Position numbers and translations under genes: made by a program. DNA of 64,000 nt from Leptospira ilyithenensis (GTDB lineage Bacteria > Spirochaetota > Leptospiria > Leptospirales > Leptospiraceae). Shown here in pieces: positions 1 to 8,576 of the stretch. The stretch covers positions 186,001-250,000 of the forward strand of contig NZ_RQHV01000062.1 of the NCBI RefSeq assembly GCF_004771005.1. The letters are read 5' to 3'. Every line of letters starts with the position of its first letter. Position 1 is the first letter of the stretch. Below the pieces are notes generated by a model that did no database searches, was not told where the DNA came from, and saw only the letters and a program-made list of their open reading frames with translations.

Positions 1-1
1 A

Positions 2-253
2 TGGAAGGCCGAAATTTTAGGTTCCGTTTTCGAATGGATTGTGTCCGAGATGGGTTCGGTAACTTTGCGACTTGCAGAACATCCCAGATATGCCCGCAAC
101 CCGCCTCCGATTTTTTATGTAAGCCTTGGTAAATACGAGCCTGCCGAATTCCTTTGGGAAGATCCTGAGGGAAATCCGATCGATTTGTTTTTTGAATCCG
201 GAAAAACTCTCATTCTGGATAAAGTGAAACTTTATTTGCAGTCGTTGTCTTAG
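2..253 (+). CDS. C-terminal end of a protein that begins before the window
   Basis: The frame is open from base 2 and stops at 251-253, so at least 83 residues of a longer protein are visible. An internal ATG at 41 is probably not the start, because the frame continues upstream of it without a stop. The visible part contains a run of prolines (NPPP) and the segment LWEDPEGNPIDLFFESG, and it looks like a small soluble alpha/beta domain. I do not recognise the family. The next gene on the same strand starts about 100 bases downstream. Confidence 0.6.
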   Translation, partial: WKAEILGSVFEWIVSEMGSVTLRLAEHPRYARNPPPIFYVSLGKYEPAEFLWEDPEGNPIDLFFESGKTLILDKVKLYLQSLS

Positions 254-353
254 TTTTCGAAAATTTTTCGAAAGAGAAGATACGGTAAAATTTTTCTTTT
301 TGCAACCGGATGGGGACTTTTAGACTCAGACTTGACAGAAAGGAAAATACAAT

Positions 354-1376
<1,023 letters not shown>

Positions 1377-1465
1377 GCAATCCATGGACATCCTGGCAGA
1401 CTTGTTATGCTGGGATGGACTTGACCTCGGAAAAATCTTGCCAAGAAACATTCCTACACAAAACA

Positions 1466-1503
1466 TGTGTTATTCAGTTTGATCCGGCAGACTGAATAAC
1501 ACA
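1466..1503. repeat. Perfect 13-bp inverted repeat between two genes
   Basis: TGTGTTATTCAGT (1466-1478) is matched exactly by its reverse complement at 1491-1503, with a 12-base spacer. It sits 24 bases before the start of the lipoprotein gene at 1528. No run of T follows on the plus strand, so it is not a textbook terminator. It could be an operator, a stabilising mRNA hairpin or a weak terminator for the lipase gene. Confidence 0.6.
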
Positions 1504-1527
1504 AATTAAAAATCTAAGAGATGGCAA

Positions 1528-2439
1528 ATGTTTAAAAATTTATTAGTAGTTGTATCTTTGTTAGGATTTGTTCAATGTTCGTCGGTCTCTTTCAAAGAGT
1601 CCGATCTTGGCAATGATCCTAAAATCCCTTTTACAGCATTCAATCCGAAACCAGGTGTGGATGTGTTCAATACTTTGAGAGTCGATATCATCCGACAGTA
1701 TAGAACTGTAACGACTCAGAATGCAAACGGAACCGTTACACAAAGAAGAGAAAGAGTGGAGGACCAGCCTGCGGGGATTGAGCTGGGGAACGGTCTTTTT
1801 TTGGATGCAAATCAAAATCTAATCTTGAGTTTAATTGATGTACTCGGTTTAAGAAACAAAGACAAATTCAAAGTTACTCAAAAAGCATCGGGATTTATGT
1901 CCAATGATGTGATTCTTACAAAAGACGGACAACATCTGACTCTTGATACTGGTGGCATACTAGGCGGAAAAACGGAATATATGGTTACTTCGGGTTCGGT
2001 CACCCTCAAAGGCGGAATCCTGTCTTCAGATACTGTAATCACTTATGATAAGGATTCGGTAACATACGATCCGAAAGGAATTTTGGGCGGGCTGTCCAAG
2101 TTTACGATTCAAAGAAGAGGAACGGATTTTATTAGCCCCGGACTTTTTTGGGATACAGTTTTCAGATTTGATGGAAAGGATGATAGCATCACCCTTGGAA
2201 CCGATTTGGTTTTACAAAATAAAAAAACTCAGATGGAGGTAACTAGAAAATTCGAAACAACGTCTTTCTTTTCCAGTGAAATCTATACTTCCACATATAA
2301 ATTTTATAGAACCAAAAGTACGTATTTGATGATCAATCCTCAAGGGAAAGGGTTTAAGGCAACTATCAACGGTAAGTCGGTAAATATCCTTTACAGCGAC
2401 TTCTGGGGCAATAGAGAAGTTGAAATCATCGTGGAGTAG
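1528..2439 (+). CDS. Predicted lipoprotein of unknown function
   Basis: A 303-residue exported protein. The N-terminus MFKNLLVVVSLLGFVQC is a signal peptide ending in a spirochaete-style lipobox with the lipidated Cys at about residue 17. The rest is rich in Thr, Ser, Gly and Asp with alternating hydrophobic residues (GGILGGKTEYMVTSG, DSVTYDPKGILGGLSKF), which suggests an all-beta fold; the GGILGG / KGILGG motif occurs twice. I recognise no family. The start ATG is preceded by TAAGAG with suitable spacing. A strong terminator follows, so it is probably a single-gene unit. Confidence 0.75.
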   Translation: MFKNLLVVVSLLGFVQCSSVSFKESDLGNDPKIPFTAFNPKPGVDVFNTLRVDIIRQYRTVTTQNANGTVTQRRERVEDQPAGIELGNGLFLDANQNLILSLIDVLGLRNKDKFKVTQKASGFMSNDVILTKDGQHLTLDTGGILGGKTEYMVTSGSVTLKGGILSSDTVITYDKDSVTYDPKGILGGLSKFTIQRRGTDFISPGLFWDTVFRFDGKDDSITLGTDLVLQNKKTQMEVTRKFETTSFFSSEIYTSTYKFYRTKSTYLMINPQGKGFKATINGKSVNILYSDFWGNREVEIIVE

Positions 2440-2471
2440 ATTGATTTACGATTAAACTCTTTTAGTAAAAC

Positions 2472-2500
2472 AAAAAGCCCATCATTAGATGGGCTTTTTT
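2472..2500 (+). terminator. Rho-independent terminator
   Basis: An 11-bp perfect stem (AAAAGCCCATC and GATGGGCTTTT) with the loop ATTA is followed by a T run. It lies 33 bases after the stop of the lipoprotein gene. It could work in both directions because an A run precedes the stem. Confidence 0.92.
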
Positions 2501-2665
2501 ATATGACATCCCTTCGGTTCCTTCCATCAAAGAACCGATACCTGAATTCGGAGAAATGATTTTAATCGGTTTTTCGGAAGCTGAGAAAGTTTATGGCGAT
2601 CTTTGAAAATCGGGAAATATTTTAGAAACAAGCCTAAATTGCAAATGAGAACCGTCTGATCGTAT

Positions 2666-3136
2666 ATGGGTATCGAACATTTAGTCGGGGTATTTCTGAT
2701 TTGTTGCGGAAGTTTTTTAGGGCCTGGAACAGGGGTAGATGAGAATTCATTGCATGGTTGCCCACCCACTCCGAACTGCGTGTCCAGTCAGAGTTTTCGT
2801 TATAATTACATCCATAAGATAGAGCCGATAGTTTATCTCATGCCGAAGGAAAAGGCGTATCTGTATTTGGCGGAACGTTTTGACGGAATGGAAAATGTAT
2901 ATGTGGCGGAGAAAAAAGAGAACGATTACATCCGCCTTGTGTTTTTTACAAAAGTTTTTCGTTTTCCGGACAAGGTAGAATTTTATTTTGAACAGGATAA
3001 AAAGGAAATCCAGGTAAGATCACAATCTATTTTTGGTTTATGGGATATATTTGCCAATAGGATACGGATCGCGGGAATTCGAAATTATCTTAATTCCAAA
3101 GAGGAACCGGTGCCTGCGCCTGCAGAGGCATTATAA
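2666..3136 (+). CDS. DUF1499-family protein, probably membrane- or lipid-anchored
   Basis: A 156-residue protein. After a hydrophobic N-terminus (GVFLICCGSFLG, possibly a lipobox at the Cys pair near residues 13-14) it shows the CPPTPNCVSSQ motif typical of DUF1499 proteins near residues 32-42. These are small exported proteins of unknown function found in bacteria and plastids. The body (residues 50-150) is a mixed alpha/beta domain. The C-terminus is proline-rich (EEPVPAPAEA). The next gene follows after nine bases on the same strand. Confidence 0.75.
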   Translation: MGIEHLVGVFLICCGSFLGPGTGVDENSLHGCPPTPNCVSSQSFRYNYIHKIEPIVYLMPKEKAYLYLAERFDGMENVYVAEKKENDYIRLVFFTKVFRFPDKVEFYFEQDKKEIQVRSQSIFGLWDIFANRIRIAGIRNYLNSKEEPVPAPAEAL

Positions 3137-3145
3137 TTTACAAAT

Positions 3146-3550
3146 TTGATCACCACTAAAATTCAATTACGTTTCAACGATATGGATCCGATGCGAAGGG
3201 TAAATAACGCAAGTTATTCGGCTTACCTTGAACTTGCCCGTCTTGATTTTTGCAATCAGTATCTTAAAATCAATCAATTGGAAGATATTCCTTTTGTTTT
3301 GGCAAGAGTGGAGATGGATTTGATCCGTTCCGTTTTGCCGGGAGACGAGATTGCTGTGAAAATTTGGGTTTCCCGCATTGGAAATACTTCCTGGGATTTC
3401 GACTACGAAGTCTTTCAGGAAAAAACAAATCATATTTATGTGAAGGCAAAGACGATCCAAGTCTATTTTGATTACCATTTGGGAAAAAAACTCACCATAC
3501 CCGAATCTTTCAGACGGATACTGGAAAAAGAAAAAGATAATATTTGTTAG
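3146..3550 (+). CDS. Acyl-CoA thioesterase, hotdog fold (4HBT family)
   Basis: A 134-residue hotdog-fold protein. RFNDMDPMRRVNNASYSAYLELAR at the N-terminus matches the catalytic segment of 4-hydroxybenzoyl-CoA/YbgC-type thioesterases, in which an Asp near residue 11-13 activates water to hydrolyse an acyl-CoA. The length is usual for the family. The start appears to be a TTG at 3146 only nine bases after the preceding stop, consistent with co-translation. The 3' end overlaps the convergent gene at 3547 by four bases. The acyl substrate cannot be read from the sequence. Confidence 0.85.
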   Translation: MITTKIQLRFNDMDPMRRVNNASYSAYLELARLDFCNQYLKINQLEDIPFVLARVEMDLIRSVLPGDEIAVKIWVSRIGNTSWDFDYEVFQEKTNHIYVKAKTIQVYFDYHLGKKLTIPESFRRILEKEKDNIC

Positions 3551-3951
3551 GCTGCAATTTGTAAAGGAGGCTTCCATCCTCTTCCGTCCATCTCCAAAAG
3601 GATTCTGAGCACATTCGTTTTGGATGCATTTGTATGATTTGCAAGGTTTTCCAATTCCCTCAATGTCTTTGCATAAACCTTGCAATGAAAACGAATCAAG
3701 CGGTCTTTTTTTCCGATACTCGCATTCATTTCTTCCTTGGTTTCGTGAAAACCGTTGTAAATTGTTCCGGAATACGAACGAATCAGATATTCCAAATAGT
3801 TTCCGAGACTTCCGTGTCCGACTACCTTGGATTGAACAACTGTTATTTCCCATTTGGAAAGTAGAAAATAAGTCTGCTTTCTTTTATGATCTCCAAAAAG
3901 TATATACAAAACATTTTTATTATAACTTACGTTAATGTGTTTGGCTTTCAT
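3547..3951 (-). CDS. DUF1564-like protein, copy 1
   Basis: Up to 134 residues. The C-terminal half (HCKVYAKTLRELENLANH ... TNVLRILLEMDGRGW) lines up by eye with the protein at 19738-20247 (SCRVFNDSIIEMDIMARS ... LFVLLLELEAIGW). Both resemble the Leptospira DUF1564 family of short paralogues, which has no established function; the helix-loop-helix character suggests DNA binding, but that is inference. The start is uncertain: the ATG at 3951 is preceded by TTTCCTCC rather than a ribosome site, so translation may begin at an internal codon. It converges on the thioesterase gene. Confidence 0.6.
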   Translation of the reverse strand: MKAKHINVSYNKNVLYILFGDHKRKQTYFLLSKWEITVVQSKVVGHGSLGNYLEYLIRSYSGTIYNGFHETKEEMNASIGKKDRLIRFHCKVYAKTLRELENLANHTNASKTNVLRILLEMDGRGWKPPLQIAA

Positions 3952-4082
3952 TTTGGAGGAAACTCTCTGAAATCAGCTAATAAACGGAAAGCTTAATTTG
4001 TTTTTGTTTGCGAAAAATATTATAAATGTTCGTATTTTTGCCACTGTAAGGCGGTCTACTTATGTAAGAGTTAGATGGTATT

Positions 4083-4460
4083 TCAAAATAACTCTTTGGA
4101 ACCGTAATGTTTCCATTCCCAATGAAAAGCCTTCTTGTCTCCGAATGCGATACATTCTTCGATCCAATTGGACTCCGAATCCGGCTGGATGGACTGAAAG
4201 GCGCTTAGAATATCGTTTGTTAGGTCCTTGTATTCACCTAAGATCTCTTTTGCAAGTGGGTTGATGCCCCGGGCAAACAAAGTCAGAATGGATTGAAAAA
4301 CTGCTGATTTGATTCCGTTAACTAAAAGCAAATTGCCCGCATCGGAATAGATGATATCTTTTTCTATGATTTTAAAACACTCGATGGCTTTTGTTTCGGA
4401 AGGAGAAAGATTGACAGAGGGAAAATTGTCTTTGATACTTAAAAAAGGATCCGTTGCCAT
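4083..4460 (-). CDS. Hypothetical small helical protein
   Basis: A 125-residue protein starting at the ATG at 4460 (a GTG directly before it is an alternative). It looks mostly alpha-helical and soluble, with segments such as SETKAIECFKIIEKDIIYS and SIQPDSESNWIEECIAFG, no signal peptide and no recognisable motif. It is transcribed divergently from queG with only nine bases between the start codons, so the promoters must lie inside or overlap the neighbouring coding sequence. No function is assigned. Confidence 0.55.
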   Translation of the reverse strand: MATDPFLSIKDNFPSVNLSPSETKAIECFKIIEKDIIYSDAGNLLLVNGIKSAVFQSILTLFARGINPLAKEILGEYKDLTNDILSAFQSIQPDSESNWIEECIAFGDKKAFHWEWKHYGSKELF

Positions 4461-4469
4461 CACTCTGCT

Positions 4470-5444
4470 ATGATTTCATCCGAGCTTGAAAAAATAAAAC
4501 AATTTTGCCTGGCCCAAGGATTTGATTTAGTTGGGTTTTGTAAGGCGGAAATTCCCGAAAAGGACAGAAACAACCTGCTTTCCTGGGTTGAACATGGTTT
4601 TTTCGGGAAAATGAATTGGTATACGAAAGAAGTAAGCCAGGAAATCAGATTGGATCTGAAACATTTGGGTTTTTTTCCAAAGTCGGTTCTGGTTCTTGCC
4701 GTTGTTTATAATTCTCCTGCAGCCGAAGAAACGATTCAAGCCCAACCTAAAAAGGTTTCCCGTTATGCGCTAGGTGATGATTATCATTCCGTCCTCCGCA
4801 AAAAGGCAAATCCTATTTTAAAGGAATTAAAAGCCCTGTACCCGAATCATTCTTTCCGCCAATCGGTGGATAGTTTGCCCGTGCCTGAAAAAGTTTTCGC
4901 CCGTTTGGCGGGAATCGGCTGGATGGGAAAAAATACAAACATCATCAACGAAGAATTGGGATCTTATTTTTTTATCTCTACCATACTTACCGATTGTGAA
5001 TGGGAGATTCCCCTTCAGAAGGAATTCGATCGTTGCGGATCCTGTAGGGCGTGTTTGGATGCTTGCCCAACGGGAGCTCTTTTTGAGCCATATAAAATCA
5101 ATGCAAACAAATGCATCTCTCATCACACAATCGAAGACAGAAATTCTCTATTGAATGAAGAAACAAAGCTTAGCGATTGGATCTATGGCTGTGATATTTG
5201 TCAGGAAGTTTGCCCTTGGAACAAAACCAAAGCCCGTAGAAATTCCGTAAAAACTTCCATGGATGAATTTTTGCCTTATCCTTTTTGGAAAGAAGAGGAT
5301 TTGTCGGGGGAAAAAGTTTTTTCAGACGAGGAATTCCAATCCAAGTTCAAACAGTCTGCTATAGGAAGAATCGGCTCTCTTGTTTGGAATCGGAATCTTA
5401 AATCCGTTCTAGGTTCTAAAGAAATAAATCGGAAAGAAATTTAG
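4470..5444 (+). CDS. queG: Epoxyqueuosine reductase QueG
   Basis: Carries out the last step of queuosine synthesis, reducing epoxyqueuosine in the wobble position of tRNA with a cobalamin cofactor and two [4Fe-4S] clusters. The ferredoxin-type motifs are visible: CGSCRACLDACPTGAL near residues 189-204 and CDICQEVCPW near residue 240. The N-terminus (QGFDLVGFCKAEIPE, GFFGKMNWY) and ARLAGIGWMGKN also match the family. At 324 residues it is slightly short because it lacks the C-terminal HEAT-like extension of some members. Its 3' end overlaps the convergent thiE gene by 29 bases. Confidence 0.93.
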   Translation: MISSELEKIKQFCLAQGFDLVGFCKAEIPEKDRNNLLSWVEHGFFGKMNWYTKEVSQEIRLDLKHLGFFPKSVLVLAVVYNSPAAEETIQAQPKKVSRYALGDDYHSVLRKKANPILKELKALYPNHSFRQSVDSLPVPEKVFARLAGIGWMGKNTNIINEELGSYFFISTILTDCEWEIPLQKEFDRCGSCRACLDACPTGALFEPYKINANKCISHHTIEDRNSLLNEETKLSDWIYGCDICQEVCPWNKTKARRNSVKTSMDEFLPYPFWKEEDLSGEKVFSDEEFQSKFKQSAIGRIGSLVWNRNLKSVLGSKEINRKEI

Positions 5445-6072
5445 CACGTTTTTCGGGAAACTCTGCAGAACAAAGAAAGGATACTACTGCAAGACTATCT
5501 GCACCTGCATCTATCACTTGTTTGGCGTTTTTTTCTCCTATTCCACCGATGGCAACCAAAGGGAGATCGGTTTTGGATCGCAATAGTTTCAATCCTTCGA
5601 TTCCCCAGGGAGGTTTTGTATCTTGTTTGGTGGTAGTGGCAAATACGGGAGATACTCCCAGGTAATCTATCTTTGCTTCAGCAGGAATGTTTTCAAAATC
5701 CTCCATGGATTCTATCGACAAACCAATGATAGCCGAATCACCCAGGATCCTTCGGGCGTAGATCGGAGGCATATCCGACTGACCTATATGAACTCCTTCC
5801 GCACCCACAGCTAAAGCTACATCAATGCGATCATTGATAAGAAGAGGAATGTCTGTGTCTTTTAAGATGGTTTTGATTTTAAGGGCAAGATCGACGAAAT
5901 CTTTTGTATCGGAATCCTTTTCCCTTAATTGAATCAGTTTGACACCACCTTGTATGGATTTGGCGACAATGGATTCCAGAGTATGAAATAAACAAAGACC
6001 ACGATCCGTAACCAGATACGGACCGTGTATATCAGGGAATTTATGTTTCTTTGAAATACTTTCTGATTTCAT
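5416..6072 (-). CDS. thiE: Thiamine-phosphate synthase ThiE
   Basis: Joins hydroxymethylpyrimidine diphosphate and thiazole phosphate to give thiamine monophosphate. A TIM-barrel protein with the family signatures YLVTDRG, LIQLREKD, LLINDRIDVALAVGAEGVHIGQ, YLGVSPVFATTTK and VAIGGI. The start at 6072 (MKSESISKK, preceded by CGGAAA) is preferred; an in-frame ATG at 6096 would add eight residues. The gene overlaps the end of thiM by 32 bases, so the two are translationally coupled. No TPP riboswitch was seen upstream. Confidence 0.93.
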   Translation of the reverse strand: MKSESISKKHKFPDIHGPYLVTDRGLCLFHTLESIVAKSIQGGVKLIQLREKDSDTKDFVDLALKIKTILKDTDIPLLINDRIDVALAVGAEGVHIGQSDMPPIYARRILGDSAIIGLSIESMEDFENIPAEAKIDYLGVSPVFATTTKQDTKPPWGIEGLKLLRSKTDLPLVAIGGIGEKNAKQVIDAGADSLAVVSFLCSAEFPEKRAKFLSDLFL

Positions 6073-6841
6073 TTTCCGAGATTTCGTAAAGTGCATCCAA
6101 AAAATGAAGTTGGAAACTACCGGGACCTGAGGATTTTACTTTTGCCATTTCTCCTGCGATTCCCATAACAGCCATCGCTGAAAAAGCTGCTCTTTGGTAA
6201 TCTTTCTGAACGGCTGCGAATGCTCCGCAGATTGCCGTTGCCGTGCAGCCCATTCCGGTCACCTTTGTCATAATGGGATCTCCATTTACGGTTTTTCGAA
6301 TATCAGTATCTTTTATGATATAGTCTGTAGCACCGGAAATGACTACAACGCCTTTGGTCACCCGACTGAGCGCTTGTGCGGAACCGATTGCCGATTCGGA
6401 AGAGTCTGTGGAATCCACACCTTTTGTTTTTCCCGAAGAGGACAATGTTGCCAAAATTTCGGAAGCATTTCCTCTGATAATGCTGGGGAAACCTGCATCC
6501 AATATCCGTCTAATCGCTGTATTGCGGTAAGTGCTTGCTCCGGCACCGACCGGATCGAATATAATCGGTTTTGAGAGAGTGTTTGCCTTTGCAATTGCTT
6601 TTTCCATGGATTGAACCCAAGGTTCGGAGAGCGTTCCCATATTGATTACCAAAACGCCTGAGATAGTTACCATCTCTTCCACTTCATCAATGGAATGTGC
6701 CATAATAGGTGATGCACCTACAGCTAACAAGGCGTTGGCTGTGCTGTTCATCACTACATAGTTTGTGATATTGTGAACGAGGGGAGAACTTTTCCGAATG
6801 AGAGAGAGATCTTCTATTATTTGTTGAGTGAAATTTGACAT
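6041..6841 (-). CDS. thiM: Hydroxyethylthiazole kinase ThiM
   Basis: Phosphorylates the thiazole moiety, so with ThiE it forms a thiamine salvage branch. Family signatures: SPLVHNITNYVVMNSTANALLA (residues 19-40), GTLSEPW, IFDPVGAGASTYRN, RGNASEI, and VTGMGCTATAICGA, which carries the catalytic Cys region. At 266 residues it has normal length. It sits 23 bases downstream of a response-regulator gene on the same strand and overlaps thiE. Together they suggest a regulator-thiM-thiE transcript. Confidence 0.93.
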   Translation of the reverse strand: MSNFTQQIIEDLSLIRKSSPLVHNITNYVVMNSTANALLAVGASPIMAHSIDEVEEMVTISGVLVINMGTLSEPWVQSMEKAIAKANTLSKPIIFDPVGAGASTYRNTAIRRILDAGFPSIIRGNASEILATLSSSGKTKGVDSTDSSESAIGSAQALSRVTKGVVVISGATDYIIKDTDIRKTVNGDPIMTKVTGMGCTATAICGAFAAVQKDYQRAAFSAMAVMGIAGEMAKVKSSGPGSFQLHFLDALYEISENEIRKYFKET

Positions 6842-6864
6842 TTTCTAAGCTTCTAGAGGGAAAC

Positions 6865-7260
6865 TTAGGCAATTTTTGCTATAGCGTCTTCTACTTTTTT
6901 AATCAGATCGGTCTCGGACCAAGGTTTGTTTAAAAAACTGTGTAAATTTACCTCTCCTTTGAGTTTATTCAAAGAGTTTTCATCGATATGCCCTGAGATG
7001 ATGATCTTTTTTATCTTAGGGTATTTTTTATGCACATCCCGCAGAAATTCGTCTCCTCTTTGATTTGGCATCAGCCAATCGGAGATAATGATGAGGATAT
7101 AAATTCCTTCGTCGACTAACTCTTCTATGATGGACCAGGCTTCTTCCGTATTTTGAGCAGTTTCGTATCTATATTCGTTTCCGAAATGTTTTTTCAACTG
7201 AGACTTTAAACTCATTAATATAATTTGTTCATCATCTACAAATAAAATCGCTTTTGACAT
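6865..7260 (-). CDS. Single-domain response regulator
   Basis: A stand-alone receiver domain of 131 residues. The acidic pocket VDDEQ is at residues 8-12, the phospho-accepting Asp is D61 in ISDWLMPNQRGDEFL, the switch Thr/Ser is in IISGH and the conserved Lys is in FLNKPWS. There is no output domain, so it probably acts by protein contact, as CheY or phosphorelay intermediates do. It precedes thiM by 23 bases on the same strand, but a functional tie to thiamine metabolism is not evident. No cognate kinase is adjacent. Confidence 0.9.
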   Translation of the reverse strand: MSKAILFVDDEQIILMSLKSQLKKHFGNEYRYETAQNTEEAWSIIEELVDEGIYILIIISDWLMPNQRGDEFLRDVHKKYPKIKKIIISGHIDENSLNKLKGEVNLHSFLNKPWSETDLIKKVEDAIAKIA

Positions 7261-7388
7261 GGCTTATTAAATCCCCCAATAGAAAATCTGATAATAGGAA
7301 GGAATCAAGAAAAATTTATAGGAAACTAACAAAGAAACTGAATCGAAGTGAAAAGAATTCTTTAAAAGAAGAGCGCGAAAGAAAGAAA

Positions 7389-7532
7389 TTATTTTCCGTC
7401 GTTTGGACAGGATTCAGTATACTTATCTTTTCCCGGACAGGACTCACTGCGTTTTTCTTTTCCAGGGCAAATGGCGGAAACAGATGCGAAACTAAATCCT
7501 ACGAGTAAAACACCAAGCAATATCTTTTTCAT
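7389..7532 (-). CDS. Small secreted peptide with repeated SCPGK motifs
   Basis: A 47-residue open frame. The ATG at 7532 is preceded by AGAGG with six-base spacing. MKKILLGVLLVGFSFASVSA is a clean signal peptide with an Ala-x-Ala-like cleavage site. The mature part of about 27 residues holds three spaced Cys-Pro units (ICPGKEKRSE, SCPGKDKYTE, SCPNDGK), a short imperfect ten-residue repeat. It could bind metal, form disulfides or be a peptide precursor; no modifying enzyme gene is adjacent. It stands alone between the response regulator and map, on the same strand as both. Confidence 0.7.
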   Translation of the reverse strand: MKKILLGVLLVGFSFASVSAICPGKEKRSESCPGKDKYTESCPNDGK

Positions 7533-7594
7533 AATAAGCCTCTATTGATAGTTAGACTTGGTTTTTTCGGGTTTTCCAGTCGTTTTTTGGAAAT

Positions 7595-8350
7595 CTACGA
7601 TTCTTGGGTAAGAATTTCGTAACCTTTGTCAGTGACAAGAACAGTATGCTCGAACTGAGCCGACCATTTTCCGTCTTTGGTACGGACGGTCCATTTGTCT
7701 TGTTTGTCAAAATTGACTTCCCAGGTTCCCAGGTTTACCATCGGTTCTACTGTGAAAATCATACCTGGTTCGATTTTGGCGAGCTTGCGGTGCATTCGAA
7801 AATGTGGTACCTGCGGCTCTTCATGGAAGTTTCTTCCCACCCCGTGGCCCATCAGATCGCGTACAATCCCATAACCGAGAGGGGTTAAGTAATCATCGAT
7901 TGCGTTTCCGATATCGTCGATCCGGTTTCCGGGTTTGATTTGCTCAATTCCGAGCCACATGGATTTTTCCGTATCTTCTACGAGCTTTGCAATTTCGGGA
8001 GAAACACTGCCTACAAGGAAAGTTCGGGAAGTATCTCCGATATATCCGTCTACAATGGGAGAAACGTCCAAATTGATGATGTCGCCTTCCTTCAGAACTT
8101 CCTCTTTTTTGGGAATTCCGTGACAGACGACCTGATTGATGGAAGAACAAATCGACTTAGGAAAACCTTTATAACCCAAAGGAGCGGAGCGGTGTCCGTG
8201 TTTTTTGGTAAAAGCTTCAGCTAGATCGTTCAACTCCAGGGTATTCACCCCTGGTTTTACAAATTGACCTAAATAGTTAAGGAGTTTGGCTGCAAAAGCG
8301 CCAGCCAACCTCATTTTCTCTATTTCAGATTTGTTCTTAATGTAAATCAC
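7595..8350 (-). CDS. map: Methionine aminopeptidase, type I
   Basis: Removes the N-terminal methionine from new proteins. A 251-residue pita-bread metalloprotease of the short type Ia form without an N-terminal zinc domain. The metal ligands are in LDVSPIVDGYIGDTSRTF (two Asp), GHGVGRNFHEEPQ (His), FTVEPMV (Glu) and FEHTVLV (Glu). The gene starts five bases after the stop of the histone-fold gene and is almost certainly co-transcribed with it. Confidence 0.96.
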   Translation of the reverse strand: MIYIKNKSEIEKMRLAGAFAAKLLNYLGQFVKPGVNTLELNDLAEAFTKKHGHRSAPLGYKGFPKSICSSINQVVCHGIPKKEEVLKEGDIINLDVSPIVDGYIGDTSRTFLVGSVSPEIAKLVEDTEKSMWLGIEQIKPGNRIDDIGNAIDDYLTPLGYGIVRDLMGHGVGRNFHEEPQVPHFRMHRKLAKIEPGMIFTVEPMVNLGTWEVNFDKQDKWTVRTKDGKWSAQFEHTVLVTDKGYEILTQES

Positions 8351-8355
8351 GAAGA

Positions 8356-8559
8356 TTAGAAGTCTGTAGACCTTGCGGTTGTGCGCTTATTGGAACCGGT
8401 TCTTTCTAGTGCTTTGTCAATCAAACGGTAAACTTCTTCATTTAGACCTTCAATTGCGTCGCCCGCTGTCATAAATCCTTTGGATTTGATGTAAGCTTTG
8501 ACTTTGGATGCGACGATTAGGGTTTCTTTCGACGTAGATTCATTTTGTTCTTCTGACAT
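8356..8559 (-). CDS. Minimal bacterial histone-fold protein
   Basis: A 67-residue protein that fits a single histone fold: helix 1 in LIVASKVKAYIKSKG (about residues 14-28), a loop FMTAGDA, long helix 2 in GDAIEGLNEEVYRLIDKALE (34-53), then the loop KRTTARSTDF, which corresponds to the R-T-x-x-x-x-D segment of archaeal histones. It stops where helix 3 would begin, as in the short histones described from Bdellovibrio and Leptospira. These are known to be abundant DNA-binding dimers. The ribosome site CGAGGA is well placed. It lies 17 bases after the coiled-coil gene and five before map, so the three form one operon. Confidence 0.82.
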   Translation of the reverse strand: MSEEQNESTSKETLIVASKVKAYIKSKGFMTAGDAIEGLNEEVYRLIDKALERTGSNKRTTARSTDF

Positions 8560-8576
8560 GGTGTCCTCGGAGGGTT

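Noticed and set aside
6842..7388. Possible TPP riboswitch upstream of thiM-thiE
   Set aside because: I looked for the conserved CTGAGA and the ACC...GATCTGG...AATGCC segments and did not find them; the response-regulator gene fills most of the region.
7254..7508. An 84-residue plus-strand frame
   Set aside because: It lies opposite the signal-peptide-bearing 47-residue gene, is very basic, and has no ribosome site or family pattern.
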